From the NCBI GenBank assembly GCA_012800055.1, contig JAAZKA010000075.1, forward strand, positions 1 through 48,209: a stretch of 48,209 bases of DNA, in the 5' to 3' direction. Below are positions 21,602 through 30,760 of this stretch, in pieces (position 1 is the stretch's first letter; every line of letters begins with the position of its first letter). The notes under the pieces were generated by a model. The model was not told where the DNA came from. It did not search any database and saw only the letters and a program-made list of their open reading frames with translations. The stretch comes from Clostridiales bacterium. GTDB lineage: Bacteria > Bacillota > Clostridia > Oscillospirales > QAMX01. The translations under genes and the position numbers were made by a program.

Positions 21602-21666
21602 GACTTATTCTGCTCTTAACACCGGGGTTTCGAGCTTTTTTATCTCCGTCATCCCGGAGGAAGCTC

Positions 21667-21695
21667 TTGCAAATCCCGCGGAAGAATGGTATAAT
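21667..21695 (+). promoter_or_regulatory. Promoter of miaB-mutS
   Basis: TTGCAA, 17 bases, TATAAT (perfect -10). Predicted transcription start near 21702 leaves a leader of about 28 bases. Confidence 0.85.
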
Positions 21696-21729
21696 AGAGT
21701 AAATACCAGCGAACGGGGCTTATGGAACT

Positions 21730-23163
21730 TTGAAGCAAACAAACTTTGTCTCTCCCGAAGAACTTACGATACAGGACGGCTTCACCTCCCGCGTGCTGCG
21801 GATGAACGCGGCGTATACCGCGCAGTCCGGGGAGAACCGCCGTGCGTACGTCGACTGCTACGGCTGCCAGCAGAACGAAGCCGATGCCGAAATCCTGCAC
21901 GGCCTTTTGCGGCGTATGGGATATCAGGATGCCGAAAACGAGCATGACGCCGACGTCGTGCTCATCAACACCTGCGCCATCCGCGAACATGCCGAAGCGC
22001 GTGTCCTCGGCAACATCGGCGCGCTCTCGCACGACAAGCGCCGGCGTCCGGATATGATCATCGGCGTCTGCGGGTGTATGCCGCAGCAGCCGCATATGTC
22101 AGAAAAACTCAAAAAGAGCTTTCCCTATGTCGACCTCGTCTTCGGTACCCACGCGGTCTACAAGCTGCCGGAGCTGCTCTATACCGCGTTAACCGAAAAA
22201 AAACGCGTCTTTTCCACCGAGAACTCCGACGGCCGCATCGCCGAAGGTCTGCCGGTCGTACGCCGGGAGCGGGAGAAGGCGTGGGTCAGCATCATGTACG
22301 GCTGCAACAACTTTTGCACCTACTGCGTGGTTCCCTATGTACGCGGCCGTGAGCGCAGCCGCGACCCGGAACGCGTACTCGACGAGGTGCGGGGACTTGT
22401 GTCGAATGGATATCGCGACATCACGCTGCTGGGACAGAACGTCAACTCCTACGGCAACGACCGGGAAAATGGCATGCGCTTCCCGGAGCTTTTACGCCGC
22501 ATTGACGCCATCGACGGCGACTACGTCATCCGCTTCATGACCAGCCATCCCAAGGACGCGACGCCTGAACTCATCGACGTCATCGCGTCCTCGAGGCACT
22601 GCGCGCACGGCATCCATCTGCCTGTGCAGTCCGGTTCCGACCGTATCCTCAAGCTGATGAACCGTCGCTACACGGTCGGGAAATACCTGGAGCTGATCGA
22701 TTACGCCCGCGCGCACATCCCCGACCTCGTCATCACATCGGACATCATCGTCGGCTTCCCCGGAGAAACCGAGGAGGACTTTCAGGAGACGCTCGATCTG
22801 ATCGAATATGTGCGCTACGATTCGCTGTTCACGTTCCTCTATTCGCCGCGTGTCGGCACACCGGCAGCGTCGATGGAGGACCCGGCGACGCTAGAGGAAA
22901 AGCAGGCGCGCTTTAATCGGCTGCTCGAGGCACAGAATCGCATCTCGCGGCAGATCCATGAAGGCTACATCGGAAAGACGCTGCGGCTGCGGCTGGACGA
23001 TCTGAAGCCCTGCCCGGGCTACGCGCTTTCGGCGAGGACCGACGGCGGACGTCTGGTGCATGTGGACGCGCCGGAGAGCCTGCGGAGAACGGTCGCGGAC
23101 GTTTTCATCGAGCGCGCGTCGACCTATGCGCTGTTCGGCAAAGTCACGGAGAGTGGAACATGA
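21730..23163 (+). CDS. miaB: tRNA-2-methylthio-N6-dimethylallyladenosine synthase MiaB
   Basis: Radical-SAM methylthiotransferase that converts i6A37 to ms2i6A37 in tRNAs reading UNN codons. The 477-residue protein has the N-terminal auxiliary-cluster Cys in DCYGCQQNEAD, LINTCAIREHAE and GVCGCMPQ, the radical-SAM CxxxCxxC in YGCNNFCTYCVVPYVRGRE, and a C-terminal TRAM domain. The frame opens with TTG at 21730; no in-frame ATG occurs before residue 25. An ATG at 21722 is out of frame (ATG GAA CTT TGA); one extra T there would give MELLKQTNF. The stop overlaps the mutS ATG. Confidence 0.96.
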   Translation: MKQTNFVSPEELTIQDGFTSRVLRMNAAYTAQSGENRRAYVDCYGCQQNEADAEILHGLLRRMGYQDAENEHDADVVLINTCAIREHAEARVLGNIGALSHDKRRRPDMIIGVCGCMPQQPHMSEKLKKSFPYVDLVFGTHAVYKLPELLYTALTEKKRVFSTENSDGRIAEGLPVVRREREKAWVSIMYGCNNFCTYCVVPYVRGRERSRDPERVLDEVRGLVSNGYRDITLLGQNVNSYGNDRENGMRFPELLRRIDAIDGDYVIRFMTSHPKDATPELIDVIASSRHCAHGIHLPVQSGSDRILKLMNRRYTVGKYLELIDYARAHIPDLVITSDIIVGFPGETEEDFQETLDLIEYVRYDSLFTFLYSPRVGTPAASMEDPATLEEKQARFNRLLEAQNRISRQIHEGYIGKTLRLRLDDLKPCPGYALSARTDGGRLVHVDAPESLRRTVADVFIERASTYALFGKVTESGT

Positions 23164-25790
23164 GCGAAGAAAAGCTGTACGAACAGTTCCCGGAAAACAC
23201 CGCCGAGATCACGCCAATGATGCGGCAGTACATGGATGTCAAGCGGCAGTACATGGACTGTCTGCTGATGTACCGGCTGGGAGACTTTTACGAGATGTTC
23301 TTCCGGGACGCGAAGACCGCGTCGGCGGAACTGGATCTGACGCTGACCGGGCGGCAGTGCGGGTTGGAGCTGCGCGCGGCGATGTGCGGCGTGCCGTACC
23401 ACTCGGTGGACGCGTATGTGGCACGGCTGATCGCGCGCGGGTATAAGGTGGCAATCTGCGACCAGACGGAGGATCCGGCGACGGCAAAGGGCTTGGTTGA
23501 CCGCGGTGTGACACGCGTGGTGACGCCGGGAACCGTGACGGACGCGTCGATGCTCGAAGGGGATGCGAACAATTACCTGTGCGCGATCTGCGCGGACGAA
23601 CACGGCGCGGGCATGAGCTTCTGCGACATCTCAACGGGTCAGGCGCTTGTGACCGAGCTTCCGGCGGACTTCACGGATCAGGCGATAGAGGAATGCGGAC
23701 TGTACAATCCGCGTGAGGTACTGCTCAGCGACGGCGCGTCGAATGACAGATTTCTGACGGCACTCAGGCAGCGCGGCTGCCTGACGGAGCGGTGCGACAC
23801 ACGCTTTGATCCGGACACGGCAGCCGACCGGGTACGCGCGCAGTTTTCCGATGCACCGGCGCTGCAGGAGGTTCTGGCGTCACCGTACGCCACCCGCGCG
23901 CTGGCGGCACTCCTCTCCTACCTCGCCGAGACACAGATGACGACGCTCGGGAACCTCCGCACGCTCGAACGCTACAGCCGCGCGCAGTATATGATGCTCG
24001 ACGAGGTCGCACGGCGGAATCTCGAGCTGTTCCAGACACTGCGCGGGCATGAGAAGAAAGGTTCTCTGTGGTGGGTACTGGCGCATACGGCGACGACGAT
24101 GGGCGCGCGGACGCTGCGGCGCTGGATGGAGCAGCCGCTGATGCAGCCCGCCGCGATCGGCCGCCGGCTCAACGCGGTGGAGGTGCTCTTCGAAGAGCCT
24201 GCGGTACGCCGCGCGATTGCCGAAGAGCTGTCGGGGATTCAGGATCTCGAGCGTCTGATTTCCCGTGCGGCGCTCGGTACGGCAAATGCGCGCGACCTGC
24301 AGTCCATCGGTGCGTCCGTCGCAAGGGTGCCGGAGATCAAGCGGCAGCTCGGGATGCTCGACTGCGAGCTTTTACGCAGCCTGTACGGGGAGCTGGACGA
24401 GCTGACGGATATCGCCTCTCTGCTCGATGCGGCAATCGCGGACAATCCGCCGGTGACACTGCGCGACGGGGGACTCATCCGCCGCGGGTATGACCACGAG
24501 GTGGACAAGCTGCGTGTATTGGTGGACGACAGCCGCGCGCTGCTGTCGTCCATTGAGCAGCGGGAGCGGGAGCGCACGGGCATCAAAACGCTGAAAATCG
24601 GGTACAACAAGGTCTTCGGGTACTATCTGGAGGTCTCGCGCGCTGCGGCGGCGCAGGTACCGGAGGACTACATCCGCAAGCAGACGCTTGTGAACGGCGA
24701 GCGCTACATCACACCGGAGCTCAAAGACCTCGAAACACAGGTGTTGTCGGCAAAGGACCGCATCACCGGGCTTGAATACGAGGTCTTCGAGCATGTACGA
24801 AAGACGGTCGCGGAGGCGACGCCGCGTATCCAGCAAACGGCTGCGGCGCTTGCACAGCTCGACGTGCTGCAGAACTTCGCGGAGCTTGCTGTGAAGAACG
24901 ACTACCGGCGTCCGACGGTCGACGCGGGCGACGCGCTGGTGATCACGGACGGCCGGCATCCGGTGATCGAGCAAATTCTGGGAAAGCGTGCGTTTATCGC
25001 AAACGACACGCGTCTGGACTGCGGAGAGCACCGGATGGCGATCATCACGGGGCCGAACATGGCGGGCAAGAGTACATACATGCGGCAGACGGCGCTGATC
25101 GTGCTGATGGCGCAGCTCGGGTCATTCGTTCCGGCAGGCACGGCGCGTATCGGCGTCTGCGACCGCATCTTCACGCGCATCGGCGCGTCGGACGATCTCT
25201 CCGCCGGGCAGAGTACCTTCATGGTCGAGATGAGCGAGGTCGCCGAGATCATCCGCAGCGCGACATCCCGCAGCCTGCTGATCCTCGACGAGATCGGGCG
25301 CGGCACGTCGACCTACGACGGGATGAGCATCGCGCGGGCGGTACTCGAGTACGTGGCAGATAAGAAGAAGCTCGGCGCAAGGACGATGTTCGCGACGCAT
25401 TACCATGAGTTGACGGAGCTGTCGGAAATCCTGGAGGGCGTGAAGAACTACGCGACGGCAGTGAAGAAGCGCGGCGACGACATCACGTTCCTGCGGCGCA
25501 TCGTCCCGGGCGGTGCGGACGACTCCTACGGCATCGAGGTGGCAAAGCTCGCGGGCGTGCCGGAGCCGGTCATCCGGCGTGCCAAGGAGATACTCAAGTC
25601 GCTCGAGTCCGGCGGCACGGTGCGCGTAACGGGCAGGAAGCGTCCCGAGACCCCGCAGGTCTCCCTGACCGATTTCGGCGCCGTTGAGCTGGTTTCACGC
25701 ATCCGGCGCCTGAATCTCGACGAGATGTCCCCTATGCAGGCACTCAACCTGCTCTATGAACTCAAAACCACAGCCGAACGGCTGCCGTAG
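23160..25790 (+). CDS. mutS: DNA mismatch repair protein MutS
   Basis: Mismatch-recognition ATPase, 876 residues. The mismatch-reading Phe-x-Glu is in RLGDFYEMFFRDAKT, the P-loop GPNMAGKS is at 631-638, followed by STFMVEMSEVAEI, LILDEIGRGTSTYDG and the FATHYHEL block. The ATG overlaps the miaB stop (ATGA), a common clostridial arrangement. mutL, which often follows, is not here; the next gene is a glycerol-1-phosphate dehydrogenase. Complete and intact. Confidence 0.98.
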   Translation: MSEEKLYEQFPENTAEITPMMRQYMDVKRQYMDCLLMYRLGDFYEMFFRDAKTASAELDLTLTGRQCGLELRAAMCGVPYHSVDAYVARLIARGYKVAICDQTEDPATAKGLVDRGVTRVVTPGTVTDASMLEGDANNYLCAICADEHGAGMSFCDISTGQALVTELPADFTDQAIEECGLYNPREVLLSDGASNDRFLTALRQRGCLTERCDTRFDPDTAADRVRAQFSDAPALQEVLASPYATRALAALLSYLAETQMTTLGNLRTLERYSRAQYMMLDEVARRNLELFQTLRGHEKKGSLWWVLAHTATTMGARTLRRWMEQPLMQPAAIGRRLNAVEVLFEEPAVRRAIAEELSGIQDLERLISRAALGTANARDLQSIGASVARVPEIKRQLGMLDCELLRSLYGELDELTDIASLLDAAIADNPPVTLRDGGLIRRGYDHEVDKLRVLVDDSRALLSSIEQRERERTGIKTLKIGYNKVFGYYLEVSRAAAAQVPEDYIRKQTLVNGERYITPELKDLETQVLSAKDRITGLEYEVFEHVRKTVAEATPRIQQTAAALAQLDVLQNFAELAVKNDYRRPTVDAGDALVITDGRHPVIEQILGKRAFIANDTRLDCGEHRMAIITGPNMAGKSTYMRQTALIVLMAQLGSFVPAGTARIGVCDRIFTRIGASDDLSAGQSTFMVEMSEVAEIIRSATSRSLLILDEIGRGTSTYDGMSIARAVLEYVADKKKLGARTMFATHYHELTELSEILEGVKNYATAVKKRGDDITFLRRIVPGGADDSYGIEVAKLAGVPEPVIRRAKEILKSLESGGTVRVTGRKRPETPQVSLTDFGAVELVSRIRRLNLDEMSPMQALNLLYELKTTAERLP

Positions 25791-25793
25791 GGT

Positions 25794-25842
25794 AAGTGAA
25801 CAGTTCAGGAAGCCCCTGCGGGGATTCCTCAGCCCTTCACTT
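25794..25842 (+). terminator. Imperfect stem-loop after mutS
   Basis: AAGTGAA pairs with TTCACTT, enclosing AGGAA/TTCCT and CCCC/GGGG stems with internal bulges, then TTTTC. It starts four bases after the mutS stop. A weak AT-rich stretch after it (TAAAAT) might be a -10 for the next gene, but no -35 is convincing. Confidence 0.65.
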
Positions 25843-25867
25843 TTCAATAAAATCATTGGAGGCCATT

Positions 25868-27061
25868 ATGGACACACCCATGTATGAAAAGATCCTGCAG
25901 ATGTCGCCGTGCGAACTGACGAATGTCAGCTACGAATGCTCCTGCGGCAGGACGCACAGCATCAGGATCGGCGAGCTGATCATTGAGCGCGGCGCGGCAA
26001 ACCAGATCGTACGCGTCTCAGAGCCATTCCTCAAGAGCAAGGACGCGCGCGTGTTCCTTGTGATGGACTGCAACACGCGGAGAGTACTCGGCGAGAAGGT
26101 CGAAGGGCTGATGAAGTCCGCAGGTTACAACGTCGGCTGCTATACGTTCCCCGACCACCATCTTGTTCCCAACGCCGCAACACTCGGCACGCTGCTCATC
26201 GAGGCATCCGAGGTCAGACCCACGCTGATGATTGCCGTCGGATCCGGTACGATCAACGACATCACGCGCTACATCAGTCACCGTATCGGCGTACCGTACA
26301 TCATCGTCGGCACCGCGCCCTCGATGGACGGCTATGCCGGGGACAGCTCGCCGATCGTCTGCCGCAACAACAAGGAGACGTTCTACGGCCACTATGCGTC
26401 GGCAATCCTGCTTGACACGGAAATACTTGCCGGCGCACCGCATCGGATGCTCACGGCAGGTTTCGGCGACATCATCGGCAAATACATCGCGCTGACCGAC
26501 TGGAAGCTCGCGCGCGACGTAACGGGTGAATACTACTGCGACAGCATCTCGAAATTCATGGCAGGTGCGGTACAGAAGTGTGTGGACAGCATCGACGGTG
26601 TCAACGCGCGTGACCCCGAGGCAATGAAGTACCTGGCCGAGGCGCTGTGTCTGGCGGGGATGGCGATGGGGCTTTCGGGCGTAACGCGTCCGGCGTCCGG
26701 CTCCGAGCACCATCTGACCCACTGCTTCGACATCGATAAGATTTCGCGCGGCCTCGACTACCCGCTGCACGGCAACACCGTCGGCATGTGCACAATTGTC
26801 ATGGCGCGATTCTACGAGATGGCGGTTGCCGATGGTTATGTAAACTATGAGGTGCCGTCACGGGCGTACATCCGGAGCTTGCTTGAGAAGATCGGCGCGC
26901 CGCTCAAGCCGCAGGACTTCGACATCGACCGCGAGACTTTCCGCCGTGTCCTGATGACCGCAAAGGATCTCCGCCCGCGCTACTCGATGCTCAAGTACGC
27001 GCATGAGAAAGGGTTTCTTGAGAAGTATGCTGACCAAATCACGGCGGAATACTACGGCTGA
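25868..27061 (+). CDS. sn-glycerol-1-phosphate dehydrogenase (AraM/EgsA type)
   Basis: NAD(P)H-dependent reductase making sn-glycerol-1-phosphate from dihydroxyacetone phosphate, the archaeal-type enantiomer. The 397-residue protein has the nucleotide-binding IAVGSGTINDITRYI, then TAPSMDGYAGDSSPI, GFGDIIGKY with the first metal ligand Asp, and the metal His in GSEHHLTHCFD and PLHGNTVGM. A Cys-rich N-terminal segment (YECSCGRTHSI) is found in bacterial AraM relatives. GGAGG lies seven bases before ATG 25868. In Bacillus AraM supplies G1P for heptaprenyl glycerol lipids; whether that holds here is not shown. Confidence 0.92.
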   Translation: MDTPMYEKILQMSPCELTNVSYECSCGRTHSIRIGELIIERGAANQIVRVSEPFLKSKDARVFLVMDCNTRRVLGEKVEGLMKSAGYNVGCYTFPDHHLVPNAATLGTLLIEASEVRPTLMIAVGSGTINDITRYISHRIGVPYIIVGTAPSMDGYAGDSSPIVCRNNKETFYGHYASAILLDTEILAGAPHRMLTAGFGDIIGKYIALTDWKLARDVTGEYYCDSISKFMAGAVQKCVDSIDGVNARDPEAMKYLAEALCLAGMAMGLSGVTRPASGSEHHLTHCFDIDKISRGLDYPLHGNTVGMCTIVMARFYEMAVADGYVNYEVPSRAYIRSLLEKIGAPLKPQDFDIDRETFRRVLMTAKDLRPRYSMLKYAHEKGFLEKYADQITAEYYG

Positions 27062-27070
27062 TGCGCGGGA

Positions 27071-27100
27071 GACCCTCCCAAAAGCTGAGGAGGGTCTTTT
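27071..27100 (+). terminator. Terminator or attenuator between G1P dehydrogenase and RNA methyltransferase
   Basis: GACCCTCC and GGAGGGTC form an eight-pair stem followed by TTTT. Only 17 bases separate it from the next start codon, too few for a promoter, so the downstream gene must be reached by read-through. The right arm also contains an SD-like AGGAGG that would be hidden in the hairpin. Confidence 0.8.
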
Positions 27101-27117
27101 CATGAGGAAGGGTTTTT

Positions 27118-28257
27118 ATGGAAACTTATCGTTATGTCGCGCCGTGCCTGTTCGGAATCGAAGGCGTTGCGGCGGACGAACTGCGGCGGCTGGGCTTTTC
27201 AGATGTCCGGGCCGCCGACGGACGCGTGACGTTCTCGGGAGGTCTTGACGCGCTTGCACGTGCCAACCTCTGTTCCCGCTACTGCGAGCGTGTGATCCTC
27301 GAGGTCACACGCTTTCCCGCGACGACGTTCACACAGCTCTTTGACGGTGTCAAGGCCGCGCCGTGGGCGCAGTTTATCCCGAAGGACGCAGCTTTCCCCG
27401 TCGACGGCTACAGCGTCCGTTCGCAGCTTTCAAGCATCCCCGACTGCCAGAAAATCGTCAAGAAAGCAATCGTCACCGCGCTGCAGACGAAGTACGGCAT
27501 TGAGTGGTTCTCCGAGACCGGCACAATGTATAGGGTACGCTTTTCGATCCTCAAAGACGAGGTGAGCATCGGGCTGGACACATCGGGAGAGGGGCTTCAT
27601 AAGCGCGGCTACCGTGAGATCGGCAACATCGCACCGTTGCGGGAGACACTTGCGTGCGCGATGCTCGACCTGGCGCACTACCGTGGGCGCGATGCGTTCC
27701 TCGACCCGTTCTGCGGCTCCGGGACGATCGCGATCGAGGCGGCGCTCAAGGCATCGAACCACGCGCCCGGGCTGAACCGGAGGTTCGCCGCGCAGTCCTG
27801 GGCGTTCGTGCCGGAGAAGGTCTGGGTCGATGCGCGCACCGAGGCGCTCGACAGCATCTACACCGGCACGTACGACATCGAGGCGCGCGATATCGACCCG
27901 GCGTGCGTGGAGCTTGCGAAAGAGAATGCGCGAAAAGCAGGTGTCGCGGAGATGGTACGCTTCTCAATAGCAGACGCTGCAAAGCCCTTCGCGTTCGATG
28001 GCACCATCGTCACCAATCCGCCGTACGGCGAACGCATGGGCGACCTGACCCAAGCGCGGCGGCTGTACGCGGCGTTCGGGAAAGCCGTCGATCCCCGTGC
28101 GCGCGTCTACGTCCTCTCGTCGGATGAGGACTTCGAGCGTTACTACGGACGCCGCGCCGCGAAGAAGCGCAAGCTCTACAACGGTATGATCAAGTGCTGC
28201 CTCTATATGTACTTCGATGAAGCCGACAAGTCCCGTCCGGTACGCCGGAAGGTCTGA
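27118..28257 (+). CDS. THUMP-domain class I RNA methyltransferase (RlmL/YpsC type)
   Basis: The 379-residue protein has an N-terminal THUMP RNA-binding region (about 1-160) and a Rossmann methyltransferase with DPFCGSGTIAIEAAL (SAM site) and NPPYGERMGD from Asn300, the motif of exocyclic-amine (N2-guanine) methylators of 23S rRNA. Bacillus YpsC and the N-terminal half of E. coli RlmL are the nearest named relatives. GGAAGGG precedes ATG 27118. A second SD/ATG pair (27088/27102) opens an out-of-frame 48-codon reading frame overlapping this start. Confidence 0.9.
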   Translation: METYRYVAPCLFGIEGVAADELRRLGFSDVRAADGRVTFSGGLDALARANLCSRYCERVILEVTRFPATTFTQLFDGVKAAPWAQFIPKDAAFPVDGYSVRSQLSSIPDCQKIVKKAIVTALQTKYGIEWFSETGTMYRVRFSILKDEVSIGLDTSGEGLHKRGYREIGNIAPLRETLACAMLDLAHYRGRDAFLDPFCGSGTIAIEAALKASNHAPGLNRRFAAQSWAFVPEKVWVDARTEALDSIYTGTYDIEARDIDPACVELAKENARKAGVAEMVRFSIADAAKPFAFDGTIVTNPPYGERMGDLTQARRLYAAFGKAVDPRARVYVLSSDEDFERYYGRRAAKKRKLYNGMIKCCLYMYFDEADKSRPVRRKV

Positions 28258-28268
28258 GAATCCTATAA

Positions 28269-28309
28269 AAAGCGCGGATATCCATCCCGGGTATGGATAT
28301 CCGCGCTTT
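28269..28309 (+). terminator. Very strong hairpin after the RNA methyltransferase gene
   Basis: AAAGCGCGGATATCCAT and ATGGATATCCGCGCTTT pair perfectly over 17 bp with a seven-base loop, starting 11 bases after the stop. It also faces the convergent small membrane-protein gene, which ends at 28430. Confidence 0.9.
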
Positions 28310-28429
28310 CGTCATATACTGCGCTTTGCCCTGATCTGAAACGACGGCCCGGTGACATAGTCTCAGCAGCTGAACAGCCGCTCGACGACTGCGCCGACGG
28401 CGATTGGATGCGAGGGAGTGCTTTTGTAC

Positions 28430-28789
28430 TCATACGCGCGGCTTGCCCAGGGCGGAGAAGGTCTTATACTCCTCACTGTCGTCACGGACGGTGAGCACCT
28501 CCATGGATCCGTCCTGAAACTGGATGGAAAAGGAGGTGACGCCGCGCTTCCGGTTTTTCTCACGCGTACGGGCATCCTCGAAGACCTGTGCGGCGACGAC
28601 TGTTCGGGTGTCGCGTTTATATCCTGCCTTCCAGAGAAACCACGCCGCGCACAGCAGCGCGAGGATGAGGATGATCGCGCCGACGAACGCAGTACCGGAG
28701 TAGGAGGGAAAGCCGATGGCGACTAAAACCGCGATGGCGAGCACGATGATGACGAATACGAGATTGGAATTGAGGCGTTTTTTCGACAT
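28430..28789 (-). CDS. Small two-helix membrane protein, DUF2500-like
   Basis: The 119-residue product begins MSKKRLNSNLVF and has two membrane helices (about 8-28 and 35-57), then a soluble tail with RTVVAAQVFEDARTRE and SFSIQFQDGSMEVLTV. The pattern of a short anchored domain that compares or binds an extracellular or periplasmic ligand recalls DUF2500, but the usual C-terminal GxxGxLxYQG block is missing and the protein ends soon after EYKTFSALG. It could be a truncated member. GGAGGTG six bases before ATG 28789 sets the start. Function unknown. Confidence 0.6.
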   Translation of the reverse strand: MSKKRLNSNLVFVIIVLAIAVLVAIGFPSYSGTAFVGAIILILALLCAAWFLWKAGYKRDTRTVVAAQVFEDARTREKNRKRGVTSFSIQFQDGSMEVLTVRDDSEEYKTFSALGKPRV

Positions 28790-28852
28790 AGCGCACCTCC
28801 GGAATGATGATAGGAGCAGTATACCACGGGACGCGCAATAAATCAAGCCTGT

Positions 28853-28978
28853 TTATGCCGCACCGCATATCTCCATGACGCAGATTTCACCCTCCGCGAG
28901 CCGTTTGGTAAGCAGCGCAGGGTCATCCAGGACAGCGTCGGCAAAAGCCTCCGTTGACGCACCCGTCCGGCGCATCAT
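28853..28978 (-). CDS. Possible 41-codon small ORF or frameshifted gene remnant
   Basis: The frame MMRRTGASTEAFADAVLDD... ends in CVMEICGAA. It lacks an SD at its ATG. A better SD/ATG pair (AAAGG, ATG at 28994) opens another frame (MVRVYDAPDGCVNGG) that would join this one after a single-base shift, giving a protein of about 46 residues. It follows the oligopeptidase stop by 44 bases. It may be a decayed or wrongly assembled small gene; no family recognised. Confidence 0.3.
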   Translation of the reverse strand: MMRRTGASTEAFADAVLDDPALLTKRLAEGEICVMEICGAA

Positions 28979-29022
28979 ACACTCTGACCATACGCTGCCT
29001 TTCTGAGCTTTACAAAAGCATT

Positions 29023-30732
29023 TCAGAACCGGCTGTCATCGAACGCCGCGAGCTTGACGCGGAACTTCTCGACGGCGTCGCGCATGACGCCCGGCTCAAA
29101 CGGGGACTTCAGCCCGGCCGCTTCGACAAGTCCGAGAAACGTCCGGCTGCCGCCGAGCTTGCACAGGTTCAGGTAATCGGACCACGCAGCGGGATCCTTC
29201 GCGTCAAAGCGCAGATAGAACTGCATCGCGCACACCTGCGCCAGCGTGTAGTCGATGTAGTAGAACGGACGCTCGTAGATGTGCGTCTGACGCTGCCAGC
29301 GGCCGCCGCGCTCGAGGTAACTGTCCTCCTGCGACATCAGTCCGTCGTCGTAGATCAGATCGGGCATATACTGACGCTCCAGTTCTCTCCACTTTATGAA
29401 CAGTTCGGCGGGCGTCCAGTCGGGGTTTGCGTACACCTCATGCTGGAACTCATCCACCAGGCAACCGTACGGGATGAAGCGCAGGATGTCCACAAGCTGC
29501 ATATAGCGGAACTTCTCGGTCTCGGCGCCGAAAAACGGCTCCATCATCGACGACGTGATCAGCTCCATCGACATCGAGTGAATCTCGCAGCTTTCGTAGG
29601 TCGGAGAGATGTACGCCGGAACATCGATCTCGCGCATTGACAGGTACATCTGCAGCGCATGGCCGGCTTCATGGGTAAGCACGTCGACGTCGTCCTTCGT
29701 GCCGGAAAAGTTGGCGAATATGAACGGCGCCTTGTAGGTCGGGAACGCCGTGCAGTAGCCGCCGGTCTCCTTACCGGGCTTCGCCACGAGGTCTAACAGC
29801 TCATTGTCCGCCATATAGTCGAAAAACTCGCCGGCCCCCAGCTTATGGTACATCGCGCGCGCCTTCTCGACAAGTTCCTCCGGTGTACCGATCGGATGCG
29901 GGTTGCCGGTCTTGAAAAGATAGTCGACGTCGTAGTACACCAGGTGGTCAAGCCCGAGGCGCGCCGCCTGACGCTTGTTCAGCTCCGTCACAAGCGGTAC
30001 GAGATAGCGCTTGACCTCGTCGCGGTAGACCTTCACCTGCGCGGCGTCGTAGTCCATGCGCTCCATGCGGATATATCCAAGCTCTATGAAATTGGCAAAT
30101 CCGAGCTTCTTCGCCATTGTGTCGCGCGTGCGGACAAGCGCGTCATAGATGCGGTCGAGGGTCTCGCGATGGTCGGAGAACCAACCGAAGTAGGCGGCGT
30201 TGGCCTCACGGCGGACATTGCGGTCGGCGGAGGTACGGTATGGCATCATCTGGGATAGGTTGAGCGTCTTGCCGTCGAAGTGCAGCTCCGCGCCGCCCAG
30301 CAGCTTGCCATACTCCGTCGTCAGCCGGTTCTCCTCCTGCAGGTCGGGGATAATCGCCTCGGAGAACTGACGCTTCTCGTTTTCAAGCTTGCGGAAGTAG
30401 AGTGTGCCGATGCTGTGCTCGAGGTCCTTGCGGTAGGGTGAGCCGAGTACGACGTCATTGGCCTTCTGCAGGGAGAGCTGCATGAGCGGGCCCTGCTCGT
30501 CGTAGTAAGCCATTTCCTCGCTGTAGAAGGCATCGCGGGTATCGATGGAATGGCGTGTGAAGCACAGGGAGGTCTGGGTGTCAACCTCGAGGGAGAAGGC
30601 GAACATACGGCGCAGCTCCCGCTCGGCGGTCTCGGCGTCAGGCGCGGAGGTAAAGCTGAGGATGAAGCTGTCGCAGAACTCCTTCACCTGCTCGGTCGTC
30701 ACACGCCGGTAGGGCATCTCATGAAATTTCAT
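29023..30732 (-). CDS. M3-family oligoendopeptidase (PepF-like)
   Basis: Cytosolic zinc metallopeptidase that degrades short peptides, 569 residues. The zinc site HEAGH is at 354-358 in VLTHEAGHALQMYLSM, and the third ligand Glu probably lies in SPTYESCEIHSMSMELI. The helical N-terminal lobe carries the typical PYRKDLEHSIGTLYF and MMPYRTSADRNVRREAN. Length fits the clostridial M3 branch of about 560-570. AAAGGAG lies eight bases before ATG 30732. Its promoter occupies the same DNA as that of the divergent PPK2 gene. Confidence 0.95.
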   Translation of the reverse strand: MKFHEMPYRRVTTEQVKEFCDSFILSFTSAPDAETAERELRRMFAFSLEVDTQTSLCFTRHSIDTRDAFYSEEMAYYDEQGPLMQLSLQKANDVVLGSPYRKDLEHSIGTLYFRKLENEKRQFSEAIIPDLQEENRLTTEYGKLLGGAELHFDGKTLNLSQMMPYRTSADRNVRREANAAYFGWFSDHRETLDRIYDALVRTRDTMAKKLGFANFIELGYIRMERMDYDAAQVKVYRDEVKRYLVPLVTELNKRQAARLGLDHLVYYDVDYLFKTGNPHPIGTPEELVEKARAMYHKLGAGEFFDYMADNELLDLVAKPGKETGGYCTAFPTYKAPFIFANFSGTKDDVDVLTHEAGHALQMYLSMREIDVPAYISPTYESCEIHSMSMELITSSMMEPFFGAETEKFRYMQLVDILRFIPYGCLVDEFQHEVYANPDWTPAELFIKWRELERQYMPDLIYDDGLMSQEDSYLERGGRWQRQTHIYERPFYYIDYTLAQVCAMQFYLRFDAKDPAAWSDYLNLCKLGGSRTFLGLVEAAGLKSPFEPGVMRDAVEKFRVKLAAFDDSRF

Positions 30733-30760
30733 GACGACTCTCCTTTTTTTCGATCAGGGT

